A stretch of DNA of 64,000 bases, taken from contig JAZGTN010000005.1 in the NCBI GenBank assembly GCA_037783415.1, positions 1,736,001 through 1,800,000 of the forward strand, written 5' to 3'. The notes under the pieces were generated by a model that was not told where the DNA came from, made no database searches, and worked only from the letters and a program-made list of their open reading frames with translations. The stretch comes from Leptasterias polaris. Taxonomy: Eukaryota > Echinodermata > Asteroidea > Forcipulatida > Asteriidae. Within the stretch, counting starts at the first letter, position 1, and every line of letters starts with the position of its first letter. This document shows positions 23,150 through 34,910 of this stretch, one piece after another. A program made the translations under genes and the position numbers.

Positions 23150-25215
23150 GGGGTCAGTCAGTGTCGATTTCCGCGCTGTGATTGGTTTAAATGATCACGT
23201 GAACATCCTCGTACGCACGTATCGAGACTCGAAAAAAGCCAAAAATGTGTTGTATTTTCGTTAAAAAACGGGATGCAACGAGCGGGAACAATTCAATATA
23301 TAAAATACCATATTTTTAAAGACACATTAAGGGCACTTTTAAGTTATACCTCACCAGAGACTACGAAAAGTCACCGTAGAGATCGATGCCCCATGCCACG
23401 GCTGGCACTGCATGCATGCAGAGCGTACACGTTGACCGTTGACAATTTGTTTTTGGTTTAATTTATTTCTCGTTTATTATGTGACACTTATTTATTAAAA
23501 ACAAATACAAAACATATAAAACAGTTGTCTATAATTATACGTCAATAAACAACGTAATCCGGTGTGCTCCTATCGAACAAGCAGATTAATCCACCGCGGG
23601 GAATTCCCAAACGAACGCAACGAATTTTTTTATTTTAATGTACGCTGGAAGGGTTATTTTTATCTTTAGAAACACATTTTTAATATTACCAGCTCCTACT
23701 TTAACTAAAAACATAATCTTGTATCCTAGTTGCCTTGAGATTTTTATTTATTTATGTATTTGTCGATTTATTTTTTTATTTTTTTACAGCGTTGGTATTT
23801 CCCCCCCCCCCCCCCCACGACTTCCGCGGGTGAGGTTGGGTACCATCCAATAACTTGATCACTGTTTGTTAAGCGAAGCGTTGGTGTACGGTATCACCGT
23901 ACCACTGAGAAAGGACCAGCAAAACAATTTGGAAATTCACGGAGGGTAAGTGAGCGCCCGGGTTTTTCTGATAATCCACATTTATATAACCCGATCAACA
24001 TTGAATGTTTTGGTCAAAACGTATAAGCCTATAAAACGTATAAGCAATTTCACCGAGTCAAAATGCGGTACTTATGAAAAAGAAAAAGAACACTGTTGTG
24101 GTTCGTTACTTCCTCCATGATGCTATTAACCACGGTTTTCCATTTATAGGTTAACAATTTTTGTCTTGCATTTTTTCAACGTGTATTTCTTTACCTAGGT
24201 GTGTTGTTTACTTGTTTAAGTGTTGCCTGGGTTAATTGATCTCATTCGTTAGCTTAATTAGTAACTTTTTTTATAATTTGGCTTCATCTAGCATTGGCAA
24301 CATTGACTGACAAATGTTGTACACAAAGGATGCTGGCAGAGTTTTGTCCTGCCCCTTTAAACCAATGATTGTCACTCCCTCTAAGACAAATGGTATGGCA
24401 TATATCCGCTGACCACAGTGTGTACAATAATATGGTTAATACTATAGGCGCCTACAATGGAAATACTTGTCAGCATGTGCTGCAACCTCGATCTTTTCAG
24501 GGTTCTAAGCACAGTTGTACAACTATGAGGGCTGGCTACAGTAATAATAACACCACATAGTGTCTTTCTGTTAAAAAACCAACACACAAAATTTGTGTTT
24601 CTGAACCATATATAAAAGTAGGCCTGTTCCCTGTGTTCTAATGTGGTGGGAAAATATTACAATGTTACCAATAGGCCTTATACATGTATACATGAGAACA
24701 CTGTGACTGTGAGCGGTAGCGCGGCGGGTTCGTCATTGTGACCCTGAACTTGTGAAGACCGCCACGCAGTAGGCCCACACGTATACATATCACACCATGC
24801 ATGCAGTTCCTCTGTACATGCACACCTAATGTATAATGTACATGCACATGTACACACAGAAAGCGCGACACACACACACAAAATAATAAACAATAAATAA
24901 AAAATACAAATAAATGATAACAAAACGCCTACGCATTCGGTCTAAACAAGTTAAACAAGCACAAGTGGAATGCGTAAAATAGTATAGCACGATCGCGTCC
25001 CCATATCTCCAACGAGGATTCAAGTTTGCTTGAAAATAAACTTGTTTTTACAAAACAGGAAGGGACAACTTCACTTTTATTATTATTATTATTTATATAT
25101 TTTTTTCTTGGATTCAGGGACCTGATGAAAACATTATAAATATGAAAAGTAACCCAAAGCCAAATATGTTTTGCTGGCATTGAACGTGACGCACCCACTC
25201 TTTGACAGCGTTGCA
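23150..25215. other. Gene-free stretch with simple repeats
   Basis: Holds a poly-C run (23801-23816), CA-rich and TGTACATG-rich patches (24780-24880) and AT-rich sequence. No exon supported. The first ~100 bp lie just upstream of the minus-strand gene and could hold its former promoter. Confidence 0.45.
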
Positions 25216-25217
25216 AT

Positions 25218-25376
25218 ACACCGATCCACACCCATTTCTCATTGACCAATCACAACTGCGAAATCTGATCACCATTATTGAGCCGTTTGGTGATCTTTGC
25301 ACTAATGGTGATCGGGTTTCGCGGCTGTGATTGGTCAACGATCGTAAGGAGGCGGGGCTTAATGGATCGATCTATT
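25218..25376 (+). mobile_element. MITE with GATCGATCCATTAAGCC-type ends, copy 1
   Basis: Contains TTGACCAATCACA...CTGATCACCATT on one arm and AATGGTGATCGGGTTTCGCG...TGTGATTGGTCAAC, GGCGGGGCTTAATGGATCGA on the other. Copy 2 at 35871-36034 is in reverse orientation and highly similar. No coding capacity. Confidence 0.8.
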
Positions 25377-26715
25377 GGCGTGGAGGGTAGTAGAATCATT
25401 AATTAACACAAGGAAAAGTATAAGCCTTTTCTCAATCTCAGCGCGAAATGCATTGTGGTACTTTGGTCATAGGTCATTGGAGATAAACAAACAGCGTTGC
25501 CTCTAGCTACTCGTACTAGCTTGCATATTGTGAATAGCCAAATCGCGTAATATTGACCTGATAGTATCGCTGAAAATGAAGTTTTTTCGCCGTTTTTTCA
25601 CTGAATGATGCATGGAAATGCATCTGAACTTACTTTCGAAGAGATTAGACTTTGGAATGAGGATGCTTTGAAGGATTTTCTTGGCAAACTGGAAATTACT
25701 GTTGGGCCCCAAATACAAAAAAAAACATGACAATTTTTGGGGGGTACATTTGAAAAAGTTGGCCCTTGAAAAAGTAAATTTTTGCATGAATGAAATTTTG
25801 ATGACCCAAAGTGGTGGCATTGGGCAAGCGAGCTTATTCTAATAAAAAACGAGCGTGCTAAGACTTGAAATGTTGCCTATCATGTTTAACTATTATTTGC
25901 AGTAGTACGTTTTTGTTAAACATTTTTACTCATGGTAAACACTTGGTAAATACATTTCAAATTTTCAGAAATTCATATTATAATTTTATTGTAACATTTT
26001 CACAACTCTGTTCATTTTTTTGCCATACATACAACGTATCAAGCATTATGTACATGTAGTGCAATATTTGGTAACATTTATTGTTTGCATATATGTTTAG
26101 ATACAGTTAACTTGCAGCTGTTTGAAATAGTACAGACCTTAATTATTTTGAAATGTTTCTTGTTTTTTGCAATAGTAAATTGGTGACATTGTGATGTCAA
26201 GTGCTATTATTTTAGAATTATAGGTAAGTAGCTGTCTCTCCGACATGAGCAAACCGATATCTTGATTTCATACACATTAAGTCTTATTTGTTCTCAGTTA
26301 TTTATATTATTTTACTTTCTTCACATTAACAATATCACTCATTACTAGCTGTCGTTACGCGATGCCGCGTATTGTTTATCTCCAGAAACTCGTCGGCAGG
26401 CAAGTCCCGCGCATGCACACTGAGATTGCGAAAAGGCTTAAGGACCAACATACTACCCTGAGGGACTCCAGTATCAGATACAGGCCTACAAATTTAGGCC
26501 ATGAAGCATAATAGACTGCTGTCTACCTGAGAGGAATAATGCAACCCAAAAGTACCGAATTAAGAGAGATTCGACAAAAATCCTTTGACCTAACAGCTTT
26601 GTTTTAAACCCTGGTTTATTAATTATTATTTAACACAAACTAATTTGTGTTAAAACAGACTGCATAATTATTATAGTTATCAGTATACAAAGTTACTTGT
26701 CATAAGACTGAGGAT
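25377..26715. other. Gene-free stretch
   Basis: AT-rich, no supported exon on either strand. Frames up to about 105 codons near 25503-25820 lack motifs and splice context. Confidence 0.45.
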
Positions 26716-26718
26716 CGC

Positions 26719-27640
26719 TATAATAATAATATAGAACATTTATAACGCGCACAAATCCGCAAAAAACGCTCATGGCGCAAACAGAGCAACATGGTCATAA
26801 AAACAAAAGCAACGTACACAAGTACATAAATAGTAAACAGGATGCAATCATGATTTACAAATGGAAAAACTGAAATAAGTATTTACACATGATCCCGACC
26901 ATAAGTGCTTTGCATGAGATGTGTTTTTAACCTGTTTTTGAATGTCTCAAGTGATGGAGAAGTACGAATATTGTAGGGAATTGCGTTCCATAACCGGGGA
27001 GCTGCGACAGAGAAAGCTCTGTCGCCCCAGGACCTAGATGATTTAGGCACAACCAAGAGTAATTTAGCAGCTGATCGCAAACCAGACCGGGGTGGATTAT
27101 ATAATTCAAGTAGATCAGAGATGTATGGTGGTGCTTGATCATTGACAGCACGGTAAGTGAGAAGCAACAGCTTAAACTGGATCCTAAGATGAACGGGTAG
27201 CCAGTGTAACTCACAAAGGACAGGAGTTATGTGCATGGACAGCTTGGTGCACGTGACAAGACGAGCAGCCATGTTTTGTCTCAACTGAAGACGATGAACC
27301 TGTGATTTTGAAAGTCCGAAAAGAAGGGAATTTCCTATGTCTAGACGAGAAGTGACATAGGCGTGTACTAATTGTTCAGCAGATTGTGGAGTGAGATATT
27401 TACGAATTCTACCCAAGTTTCTGATCTGGTAAGAAGATGATTTTACAATTGAAGAGATATGTGAGTCCAGAGTCATGGTGTTATCCATGACGACACCAAG
27501 ATTGCGCACAGATTGAACAGAAGCAATGGTTGAGTTCCCAATTGTAATATGTGAGGTAGTGATCTTATTGAGTTTCTGTTTAGAGCCAATGAGGATGAAC
27601 TCAGTCTTGTTATCATTAAGTTTGAGTGAAACAAACATTT
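26719..27640 (-). mobile_element. 5'-truncated L2/CR1-like LINE, reverse transcriptase C-terminus
   Basis: One open frame of 251 codons (27638-26883) reads the conserved tail that follows the reverse transcriptase core in L2/CR1-type elements: LNDNKTEFILIGSKQ, VRNLGVVMDNTMTLDSHI, VHAYVTSRLDIGNSLLFGL, ITPVLCELHWLPVHLRIQFK, GDRAFSVAAPRLWNAIPYN. Such LINEs copy their RNA into DNA at the insertion site. Downstream (to about 26719) comes a 3' region with GCGCCATGAGCG, GCGGATTTGTGCGCG and a TATTATTATTATA tail. The 5' portion, including the catalytic YxDD, is missing, as expected from 5' truncation. The frame is intact, so the insertion is fairly young. Confidence 0.85.
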
Positions 27641-27944
27641 ATCTGAAAAATTATTGGACACATGTGTGACTAGGCACTTTAAGTGCATTGCCCCTTTAAC
27701 AGTGAACTGGGTGGTGGTACAAGGAAGGCCCACTGGTTGCCCTAGCAACAGCCCACTGTCTGAAGGCCTTATGCCCCCACAGCAAGTATTTAGATTCAAT
27801 CAGACAAAGGCAGTTTCCAGAGATCCATTCCCACCCTTGTTCTGTAAGTACTAAATCTTCATTTATATTGCTAGACTTCAACTCATATTATTGTACGGAA
27901 GTGTATATAGGACATACCGAAAAGAAAAAAAATCGGGCTCCATT

Positions 27945-28075
27945 ATTCCGCCCGGGCGGATTACTATTCCGCCCGGGTGGATTACTATTCCGCCCGGGCG
28001 GATTATACTATTCCGCCCGGGCGAATTACTATTTCGCCCTGGTGGAATACTATTTCGCCCTGGCGGATTACGAGG
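27945..28075 (+). repeat. Tandem palindromic repeat TATTCCGCCCGGGCGGATTA
   Basis: Six to seven units of ~20-25 bp built on ATTCCGCCCGGGCGGAAT, which is itself palindromic. Units toward 28075 decay to TTTCGCCCTGG. Two or more copies lie inverted at 33321-33362 in the opposite arm. Confidence 0.9.
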
Positions 28076-28340
28076 CCGCATGGCGTGCGGGGCCAGCTGC
28101 AGAGTATGGCGTGTCAAACGTTGCAATATTCGATAATGTACAATGTATGTGCGATGTTTCTCATATTATTATGCGATGATTGTCACACATGTGCGATATT
28201 TGTTTCATGTATGCAATATATGTAATAGATATGCAATAATTTGTAATAATATGTGCGATAATTTGCAATATATAATATGTGATAATTTGTAATATATATG
28301 CGATAATTTTTTAATATATGCGATAATTTTTTATATATAT

Positions 28341-29163
28341 GTCACAGGTTTTACCTCTATTTAAATACGAGCCTGCGAACGGTTCGATGTTGTGTAAAGG
28401 AAACTTGCTCGGTAATAAACGCAACGGTTTGATTCTCTAACTGAAATCACCGTATTATTAATTTGTTCATACGAATCAATGCCAACAATAATTGAAATAT
28501 AAAGAATTTGATAAATACAAGTGTAGGTTAAAATACAATAGCTTCAGTTAGAAGTTATTATCACCAATGAAATACAATTTAACACTTGATAAAATATACA
28601 AAAATACATCTGTGAAAATACATGGATATTGGTAAAGATCTTAGCTGGGTTTATCTGCACTTCTACGGCTGGAGATGGAAGGTGCACGTCACTCAGATGG
28701 GCTCCAAGATGCTTAAACCTCAAGGTCCAGGAAAAGGCGATGAAAGGGGTTGAGAAGCGGGGCAAGGTGGAGAGATGAACCGGGTCATATCTACCAAAGC
28801 GAACCTGGGGGCTAGTACATGATCTGTATCAACAGAGCACGTGAAAAAAGGGATGCAACAGTTTAGGAACCACTTTTATGGAAAAGTCGTCGCGTTCCAA
28901 TCAAGTCAAGACAAAGTGTATAGCGGGACACTTTTTCTGACTTAGCATCTCAGGCCGTTCTCGCTTCTGTAGAGCCAGGAGCGAAACATGGGTTTATAAA
29001 CCCGGCTGGTCACGCACTCGGACAGAATTAAACTATTTGATTGGTTAAAGTCTTAAAACCATGATGTCCTAAATGAGCTTCAACCAATCACAAAAAGACT
29101 AGTGGACTAACATTTTTAAATAATTACGTGGTCAGCAAAGACCTTTTTTACTTTTTTATATAT
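28341..29163. mobile_element. Probable insertion inside the left foldback arm
   Basis: The AT-rich arm is interrupted here. The borders repeat TTTTTTATATATA on both sides (ending near 28340 and again near 29167), which could be a target duplication of about 13 bp. The interior is more GC-rich and has no recognised coding sequence. Because the flank is low-complexity, the duplication could be chance. Confidence 0.4.
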
Positions 29164-29488
29164 ATTTGATAATTTTTTAATATATATTATATGCGATCAT
29201 ATGTATGTGATGTTTTGTGATATACATATGCGATAATTTAATATACATGTGCGATGTTACACCAATGTATATTTGATGTTCGTTCTTATATGTGCGAAAA
29301 CGGAAGTGTGGGATATAGGCCTAGTATAGCTTTCTGTCCACTTGATCCCCGTATTCGTAATGTTTCAGATCGGGCCAGACTATGCTGTGGACGGTATAGT
29401 ATGGTTCCTATGGTTCAATGAGATGGACGTCAGGGTTTAACTGATGGTCAGGGAACGAGACTGGCTGACACTCCACAACATGGCACCG

Positions 29489-30017
29489 AGCTGAAGCTAG
29501 CACAGTATTGGGCCCGAAATAGCCAGCCGCGTATTCCCGGAAAAACCAGCCGCGTATTCAGAAAATAGAACACATGCAGTACAGGGATGTGAACAAATGG
29601 CTCATTTCGCTCATTTCTAATGGTGAATTCGTTATTTTATCCGAACAAATACTAAAAAACAAGCCAAAAATTAGAGTTTTTCTCTCGATAATATTGAAAT
29701 CATATAACTGTAAGTCATTGAAAAGCAATAAAAATTAAAAAAATTAATACGAAAAATGTTGAAAAATAAGCCGCAAACACGGAGACAAATTGAGTGTATT
29801 CATAATGTCATAATAGACGCTGTTTTAATAGAAAACATGTTTTGAACAGAATTTGTACCCTTCGTTATAAATAAAATTAAATATTTTTTCCCAGAATCTT
29901 CAAGACTGATACCCTGGGCATATCCAATTTTTGAGCTGGATAATTTCGGTCACTTAGTTTGTTAGTATTCGTTCGGCTATTTCGGGCCCAATACTGTGCT
30001 AGCTTCAGCTCGGTATT
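29489..30017. mobile_element. Inner inverted-repeat element, GCTGAAGCTAGCACAGTATT family
   Basis: The left end GCTGAAGCTAGCACAGTATT then GGGCCCGAAATA pairs with TATTTCGGGCCCAATACTGT then GCTAGCTTCAGC at the right end. The left arm continues CCAGCCGCGTATT...ACATGCAGTACAGGGA, the same sequence found inside the composite elements at 18028 and 42603. The interior is AT-rich and non-coding. Confidence 0.8.
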
Positions 30018-30509
30018 TTATTCCCTTGTATACGCGAATCAAGTCTCATTCCCTGACCATTAGTCTAGTTAAACCCGTACGCCCTCCTCAGTGAACCATA
30101 CTATACCATCCATAGTCTGGCCCGATCTAAAACATCAAGGATACGGGGATCAAGTGGACAGGAAGCCATACTATATCCCACAATTCCGTTTTCGCACATA
30201 TATAAGAACGAACATCAAATATACATTGGTATAACATCGCACATGTATATTAAATTATCGCATATGTATATCACAAAATTATCAAATATATATAAAAAAT
30301 TATCGCATATATTAAAAAATTATCGCATAATTACAAATTATCACATATATATTGCAAATTATCGCACATATATCACAAATTATTGCATATATATTACATA
30401 TATTGCAACATAAAACGAATATCGCACATGTGTGACAATCATCGCATATATGAGAAACATCGCACATACATTGTACATTATCGAATATTGCAACGTTTGA
30501 CACGCCATA

Positions 30510-33242
30510 CACTCTTAAAAATACGTGGTTGCAAGTTTAGTGGTCAAAATAATTTGACACCGTTCGTGGTCATTTTTAAGAAAAAATTACCACGAAGGTG
30601 TTAAAAATGTTTTACACGCCGACCACACTTATGAAATTTTGACCACGTAAACTGGTTAAACAAAATGAGCAATATGATTGGCCGGCTGCTCATCACACGA
30701 TGCGAGCACATCAGGCGAGGAGACGCCATTGTTTTAATACTTTTTGACACGTTGACCTCACAATGGAGCAATTACTGCGGGATTTGGGGCTTTGAGGATC
30801 TGATAAAGACGTTCCAAGGTAAGTTTATTTCGACAAGGAAATAAGTCAAACCATCTACATTTGTTGATTTGGCCATCGGCTTACGACCTGTCAAAAAGTC
30901 CTAATATGTGTGTTTAATCGACCGTTGATCAAGATTGTTTAACCATGGAGCTATGGTTTAACGTATGATTTAAATAGGCCTAGACGGTGTATTATCACCC
31001 AACGAAAAGCATGCACTTAAAATACGAAATAATATCAATATCTGAGAGTGTCCTCTGAGATTTTAGCAGTGTCAATAGACCTCTATGCTTTCAGTTATAG
31101 TAGTCTCATTGTGTAAAACAAGTCCGAATGCGGTTATACTTGCTGCAAAAAGTAGTCTTGGGTTTTACAATAAATACCGGGTGAAAGTCAGAGGGTGAAA
31201 GTCAGAGAGTAGGCAGTGAGAGCCTCCACCAGCATCGAGTAAATAAACGTGTCAACTATCAACAACCGTGTGTTACTTTTTTGTGTTCTTCTGTTGCGTA
31301 TAATCAAGCTGGTTATAGTATGACTTGAGGATTATGATTAGGATTGTGTCATTTGAGTTTGGATTGATTGACATCAAGTCGTCTTCCGGAAGACTATAGA
31401 CCTATAACGAAGTCCCCATAGTTTATTACTTTGATCATAAATGGGCCATACAATATAGATAATTAAACTTGGCCAGAACTGGCTGAAACAACGACGACAC
31501 GCAACGACTGTCTTTTCACTGCATCCCAATCTGAATTTTAACGCCGTTAAATATCCATCATCATCGACTCGCCTTATGAACAAAACTTAATTTTCTTTTA
31601 ATTTCACGAGAAAGCATGCAAGCCCTCTGGGCGCCCTTTGCGTTGTAATCAACATTTAATTCCATTAAACTATGCTATTTTTACACTGCGAACGTATGGT
31701 TTTGGGTGCCAGTTGTCTTGGCCATAGACGTTGGAACATGCATGGTAAAGGTCAAACTAAACATCACGTGTCATGGAACATTCGTCGTCAGAGGTGTGAA
31801 CCAAGTCTCGCATCTACTTTTGTTTTGCAGACTTTTTGGTGACAGACAAACATTATAAGGGCCTCACGATTATGCAATAATTTAAAAAAAGGAATTCACA
31901 CTTGATTTATAAATGAAACTTGATTTGTTTGTAGGGATGTGAAGTTAGTCTTGTATAAAATGGAGAAAAAAATGTAGTTGAGTTAATATTGATTACATTT
32001 TTTATTTATTCAATTATTTCACAGAGGACACACAGACCATTTTAAACTGCCTTCCGTTGTTCTTCCCCCCGGGAAGGGTGAAGAAAGCAACATAGAAGTA
32101 TGCTACAGCAACTCATGCAGACGCCCTTTCATTGATAAACAGCCTGTAAGTAAAATAATCGTTCATTTTTTTCTTTCAAAAAAAAAGCAGCAGTGTTTTG
32201 CCATTAAGTTAGGAAAGAGAGAAGAACCATAAAAAACAAAAAAACAAAAAAACAATATTAACAAACGGTTAAAATGTATGTTGGTTTCTATCCTTTATTT
32301 AATTACAGTATCGTGGAATGACATTATTTTTGGTATTATTGATTTCATATGTCTTAGTTTGGGACCAATCTACCGACGTACTTGAAAAATGTTGTTAATG
32401 CAGGCGACAGGCCCCAGCCGTTTAGTCTTGTTCTTGGCGAACGTTCCCAGCCATCGCCATCTTTGAAGGGCGGGCCATTTCGACTACCTCGCCATTAAAA
32501 GCAGTCGAACTTTTAAAAAAAGTTATTTTATGTTTTCAACATAGAGTATCCAAGACAATGCAGCACCACCTGGGAATTTTTGCAAAAGTTGGTGTACGGA
32601 ATTCCCGATGGGAAGGGGAGTGAAGCCACCACACCAGCAATAAGAAGCCTGCGGGCATACTTGACGAACAAAACCAAACTTCTTTCATAAATAAATTATA
32701 CAGGAATGGGACAGCGAAAATAGGGACAGTAAAAAAATAAAATAATGACTAACACAGGTGCAAGTCTAGTATAAACGAAAATAGATGTCAAAGTAAGTTT
32801 TAAAAAAGTATTTTTCCTTTGTGTATTTTAATTTGTTAATGTTTTTATTCAATTTTTATATGATTATGATAAGAAAATAAATTTGTTTTAGAGAATCAAA
32901 CGAAGTGTACATAGTGTTTATTCAAGGAGTCTTCACAGATTATGTCACTTTTTGGGGGCCACGGGATTTAATTTGAATTTGATCCATGCTGACAACCACG
33001 ATAAATGGTCAATGGCTTTACCCCAATGATGTCAATCCCACAATATTTAACCACGGAATTGGGTTACTTTTCAACCATAAAATGGGGTCAATTTCCGACA
33101 ACAATACTTGGTTGTTTTTGTTGACCACGTGTCCGTGGTCATTTTTGACACCATTGGGGTCGGTGCATAGTAATGACGACTAGAACGTGGTTAAAAATGA
33201 ACCACATCGTGGTTACTTTTTAACCACGTATTTTTAAGAGTG
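30510..33242 (+). mobile_element. 2.7-kb element with CACTCTTAAAAATACGTGGT inverted ends
   Basis: CACTCTTAAAAATACGTGGT at 30510 is matched by ACCACGTATTTTTAAGAGTG ending at 33242, flanked by TA on both sides (30508-30509 and 33243-33244). Subterminal GTGGTCA/TGACCAC and TTAACCACG motifs occur at both ends. The insertion splits the sequence CACGCCATA that is continuous in the opposite foldback arm. No transposase is visible, so it is probably non-autonomous. It contains the exon-like blocks listed separately. Confidence 0.75.
30763..32690 (+). pseudogene. Candidate three-exon small gene inside the 2.7-kb element
   Basis: Exon A 30763-30818 begins MEQLLRDLGL and, after a one-base shift, continues EDLIKTFQ to an AAG|GTAAGT donor; together this resembles the start of a SAM-like helix bundle. 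Exon B, about 32027-32150, reads HTDHFKLPSVVLPPGKGEES then a CYSNSCRRPF phrase to a CCT|GTAAGT donor. Exon C starts near 32546 after ACATAG; its best frame reads CSTTWEFLQKLVYGIPDGKG and ends TNKTKLLS-stop near 32690. The best frames of B and C do not join in phase, so either a boundary is misplaced or the copy is broken. The function is not known to me. Confidence 0.35.
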
Positions 33243-33412
33243 TAGGCGCTCCTGTCCATTTCAGTAGAGGGCAAAACGAATATAAACTTCACATACCAAC
33301 AGACATCCTCATTTCACAGTTAATCCGCCCGGGCGGAATAGTAATCCGCCCGGGCGGAATAGTTGAGCCCGATTTTTTCCCCGGTATGTCCTATAATTAT
33401 ACACTTCCGTAC

Positions 33413-34760
33413 ATTTTAGATGATGATTATTATTTTAATTCGTTTGGATTAGTTTATAATTTCTCATAAGATTCCTTGAAACTAGTGTTAGGACACCGTC
33501 CACTAGGGGTCGTATTAATCTCATTGTCGAGAAGTTCAAGCTAATTGTATTTTGATATTTTGTTGTTCTTTATGACAATTCTTGGATGATGCACTTTAGC
33601 TCCTTGCAAAGTTCTTGCTAGGATAAGTTTAAGTTTAGTTACTTTTGATCTTTCTTTTATAGTCTTTATTTGTTGCTAAGGTGGTTGAGGTATTCATTTA
33701 AGTTTATTACTACTCCCTACTTGCAGTTTCAGACTTAGCATGGCTTAGTAATTGATACACCAGCTCTGTTAGGAACCCTCAGGGTCATAGCTGAGTGGTA
33801 GTGGTATCAATTGGGTTATCGATATATAGCTACATCACACAACTCTGTGCTGTGTGAGTGAGGGTTTTACAGATAATCGCTATGTGATCAGTGCACCATT
33901 GGCATTCACGATGACCACTTCCTTCTGGATTGTTTAGGTTACAGCCAAGGTTGCTGGCTCATTAGTATGAATTTGTCTTTATGGACATTCCCTTGTTGAG
34001 TGTAGCACTATAGCAGTGACCAAAGTTTTAGTGTTCTGGCATCACTGGACTCTAAAGTTTTAGGGGAATATTTAATGAGCTGGACTGAGGAATGATATTA
34101 TGATATAATATTCTTATATTTAAAGGGTATTATTAATGGTATTCTGCTATTGTAGAAGTTTATCTTCTTGGGCTTTGAACATTTGTTCTTTGGCTACTGA
34201 TTTAAATAGTTTAAAGATTTACTTGAGCTAAATCTAATTTAATGTGTTTTATTTTCTATACTTAACTTTGTTTTACCAATTATTAGTATTAGTTTGACGT
34301 TTGCTTATTATTGTTCTTTTCTGTTCTCTTTTATATAGACTTACCTATCAACCCTTTTTGCTATTCAATAAACTTACTTGTAGTTGTACAAACAACCAAT
34401 TTGTCGGGTCACACATGGATATACATGTTAATACTACAGTAGTATGCACTGACTAGATTGCATAACCAAAGCAGTAAAAGGACTGCGCAAGTTTATGCAA
34501 GACAAAGATAGCACGAGGCTGCCGCTTGGCAGCGCTATGCGATCTTTGATTAAGATCAGCACCCTGACTTCGCGTTTGTAACATGAAAACCTGTGTGATT
34601 ATAGCCCTTCTCTTCCAGAATGAGTTATCAGTTTGAAATGACAACTCTACACTTTACCAACCGACGTTACATGTACTGACTTGTTGATGTTATATTTAGT
34701 GTAACTTTTTAAAGCTTCCCATTTTTAAGTTGGATGTTTTTGAGGGCAATGTACCCACAC
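33413..34760. other. Gene-free stretch between foldback element and SAM gene 2
   Basis: T-rich sequence from 33430 to 34400 with no supported exon. 34440-34680 has no recognised motif. Confidence 0.45.
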
Positions 34761-34766
34761 ACAAAA

Positions 34767-34806
34767 ATCCGCGTTTTCAGTTAACTTCAATCACTGAGGC
34801 TGGAAT
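34767..34806 (+). promoter_or_regulatory. Upstream block shared by both SAM loci (copy 2)
   Basis: ATCCGCGTTTTCAGTTAACT followed by TCAATCACTGAGGCTGGA, matching 7871-7912 and at a similar distance from its start codon. Candidate promoter or leader element. Confidence 0.4.
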
Positions 34807-34910
34807 AATGCTTTTTCGAAAACAGTTCTTTGATTATTGCGAATCGTACACGTTACAGTGACTTTGACGACAGTTAGTCCTCAACGCGGTCAGTCAGTGA
34901 TCCCGACAAC

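Larger units (their letters stand above)
27893..33412. mobile_element. Large nested foldback element (~5.5 kb)
   Basis: Outer ends are inverted copies: GTACGGAAGTGTATATAGGA at 27893 against TATAATTATACACTTCCGTA ending near 33412, continuing through GACATACCG and ATCGGGCTC. Further in, the left arm has ATTCCGCCCGGGCGG repeats, GCGTGTCAAACGTTGCAATA, GTACAATGTATGTGCGATG and a long AT-rich GCGATAATTT stretch; the right arm repeats these in reverse at 30040-30507 and 33300-33365. Later insertions split the arms: about 28341-29163 in the left arm and 30510-33242 in the right. Another inverted-repeat element fills the loop (29489-30017). No transposase was found. Confidence 0.75.

Noticed and set aside
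27868..28225. Open frames of 60-103 codons over the CCGCCCGGGCGG array
   Set aside because: Frames are open on both strands as a result of the repeat unit; repetitive Pro/Gly/Arg translation.
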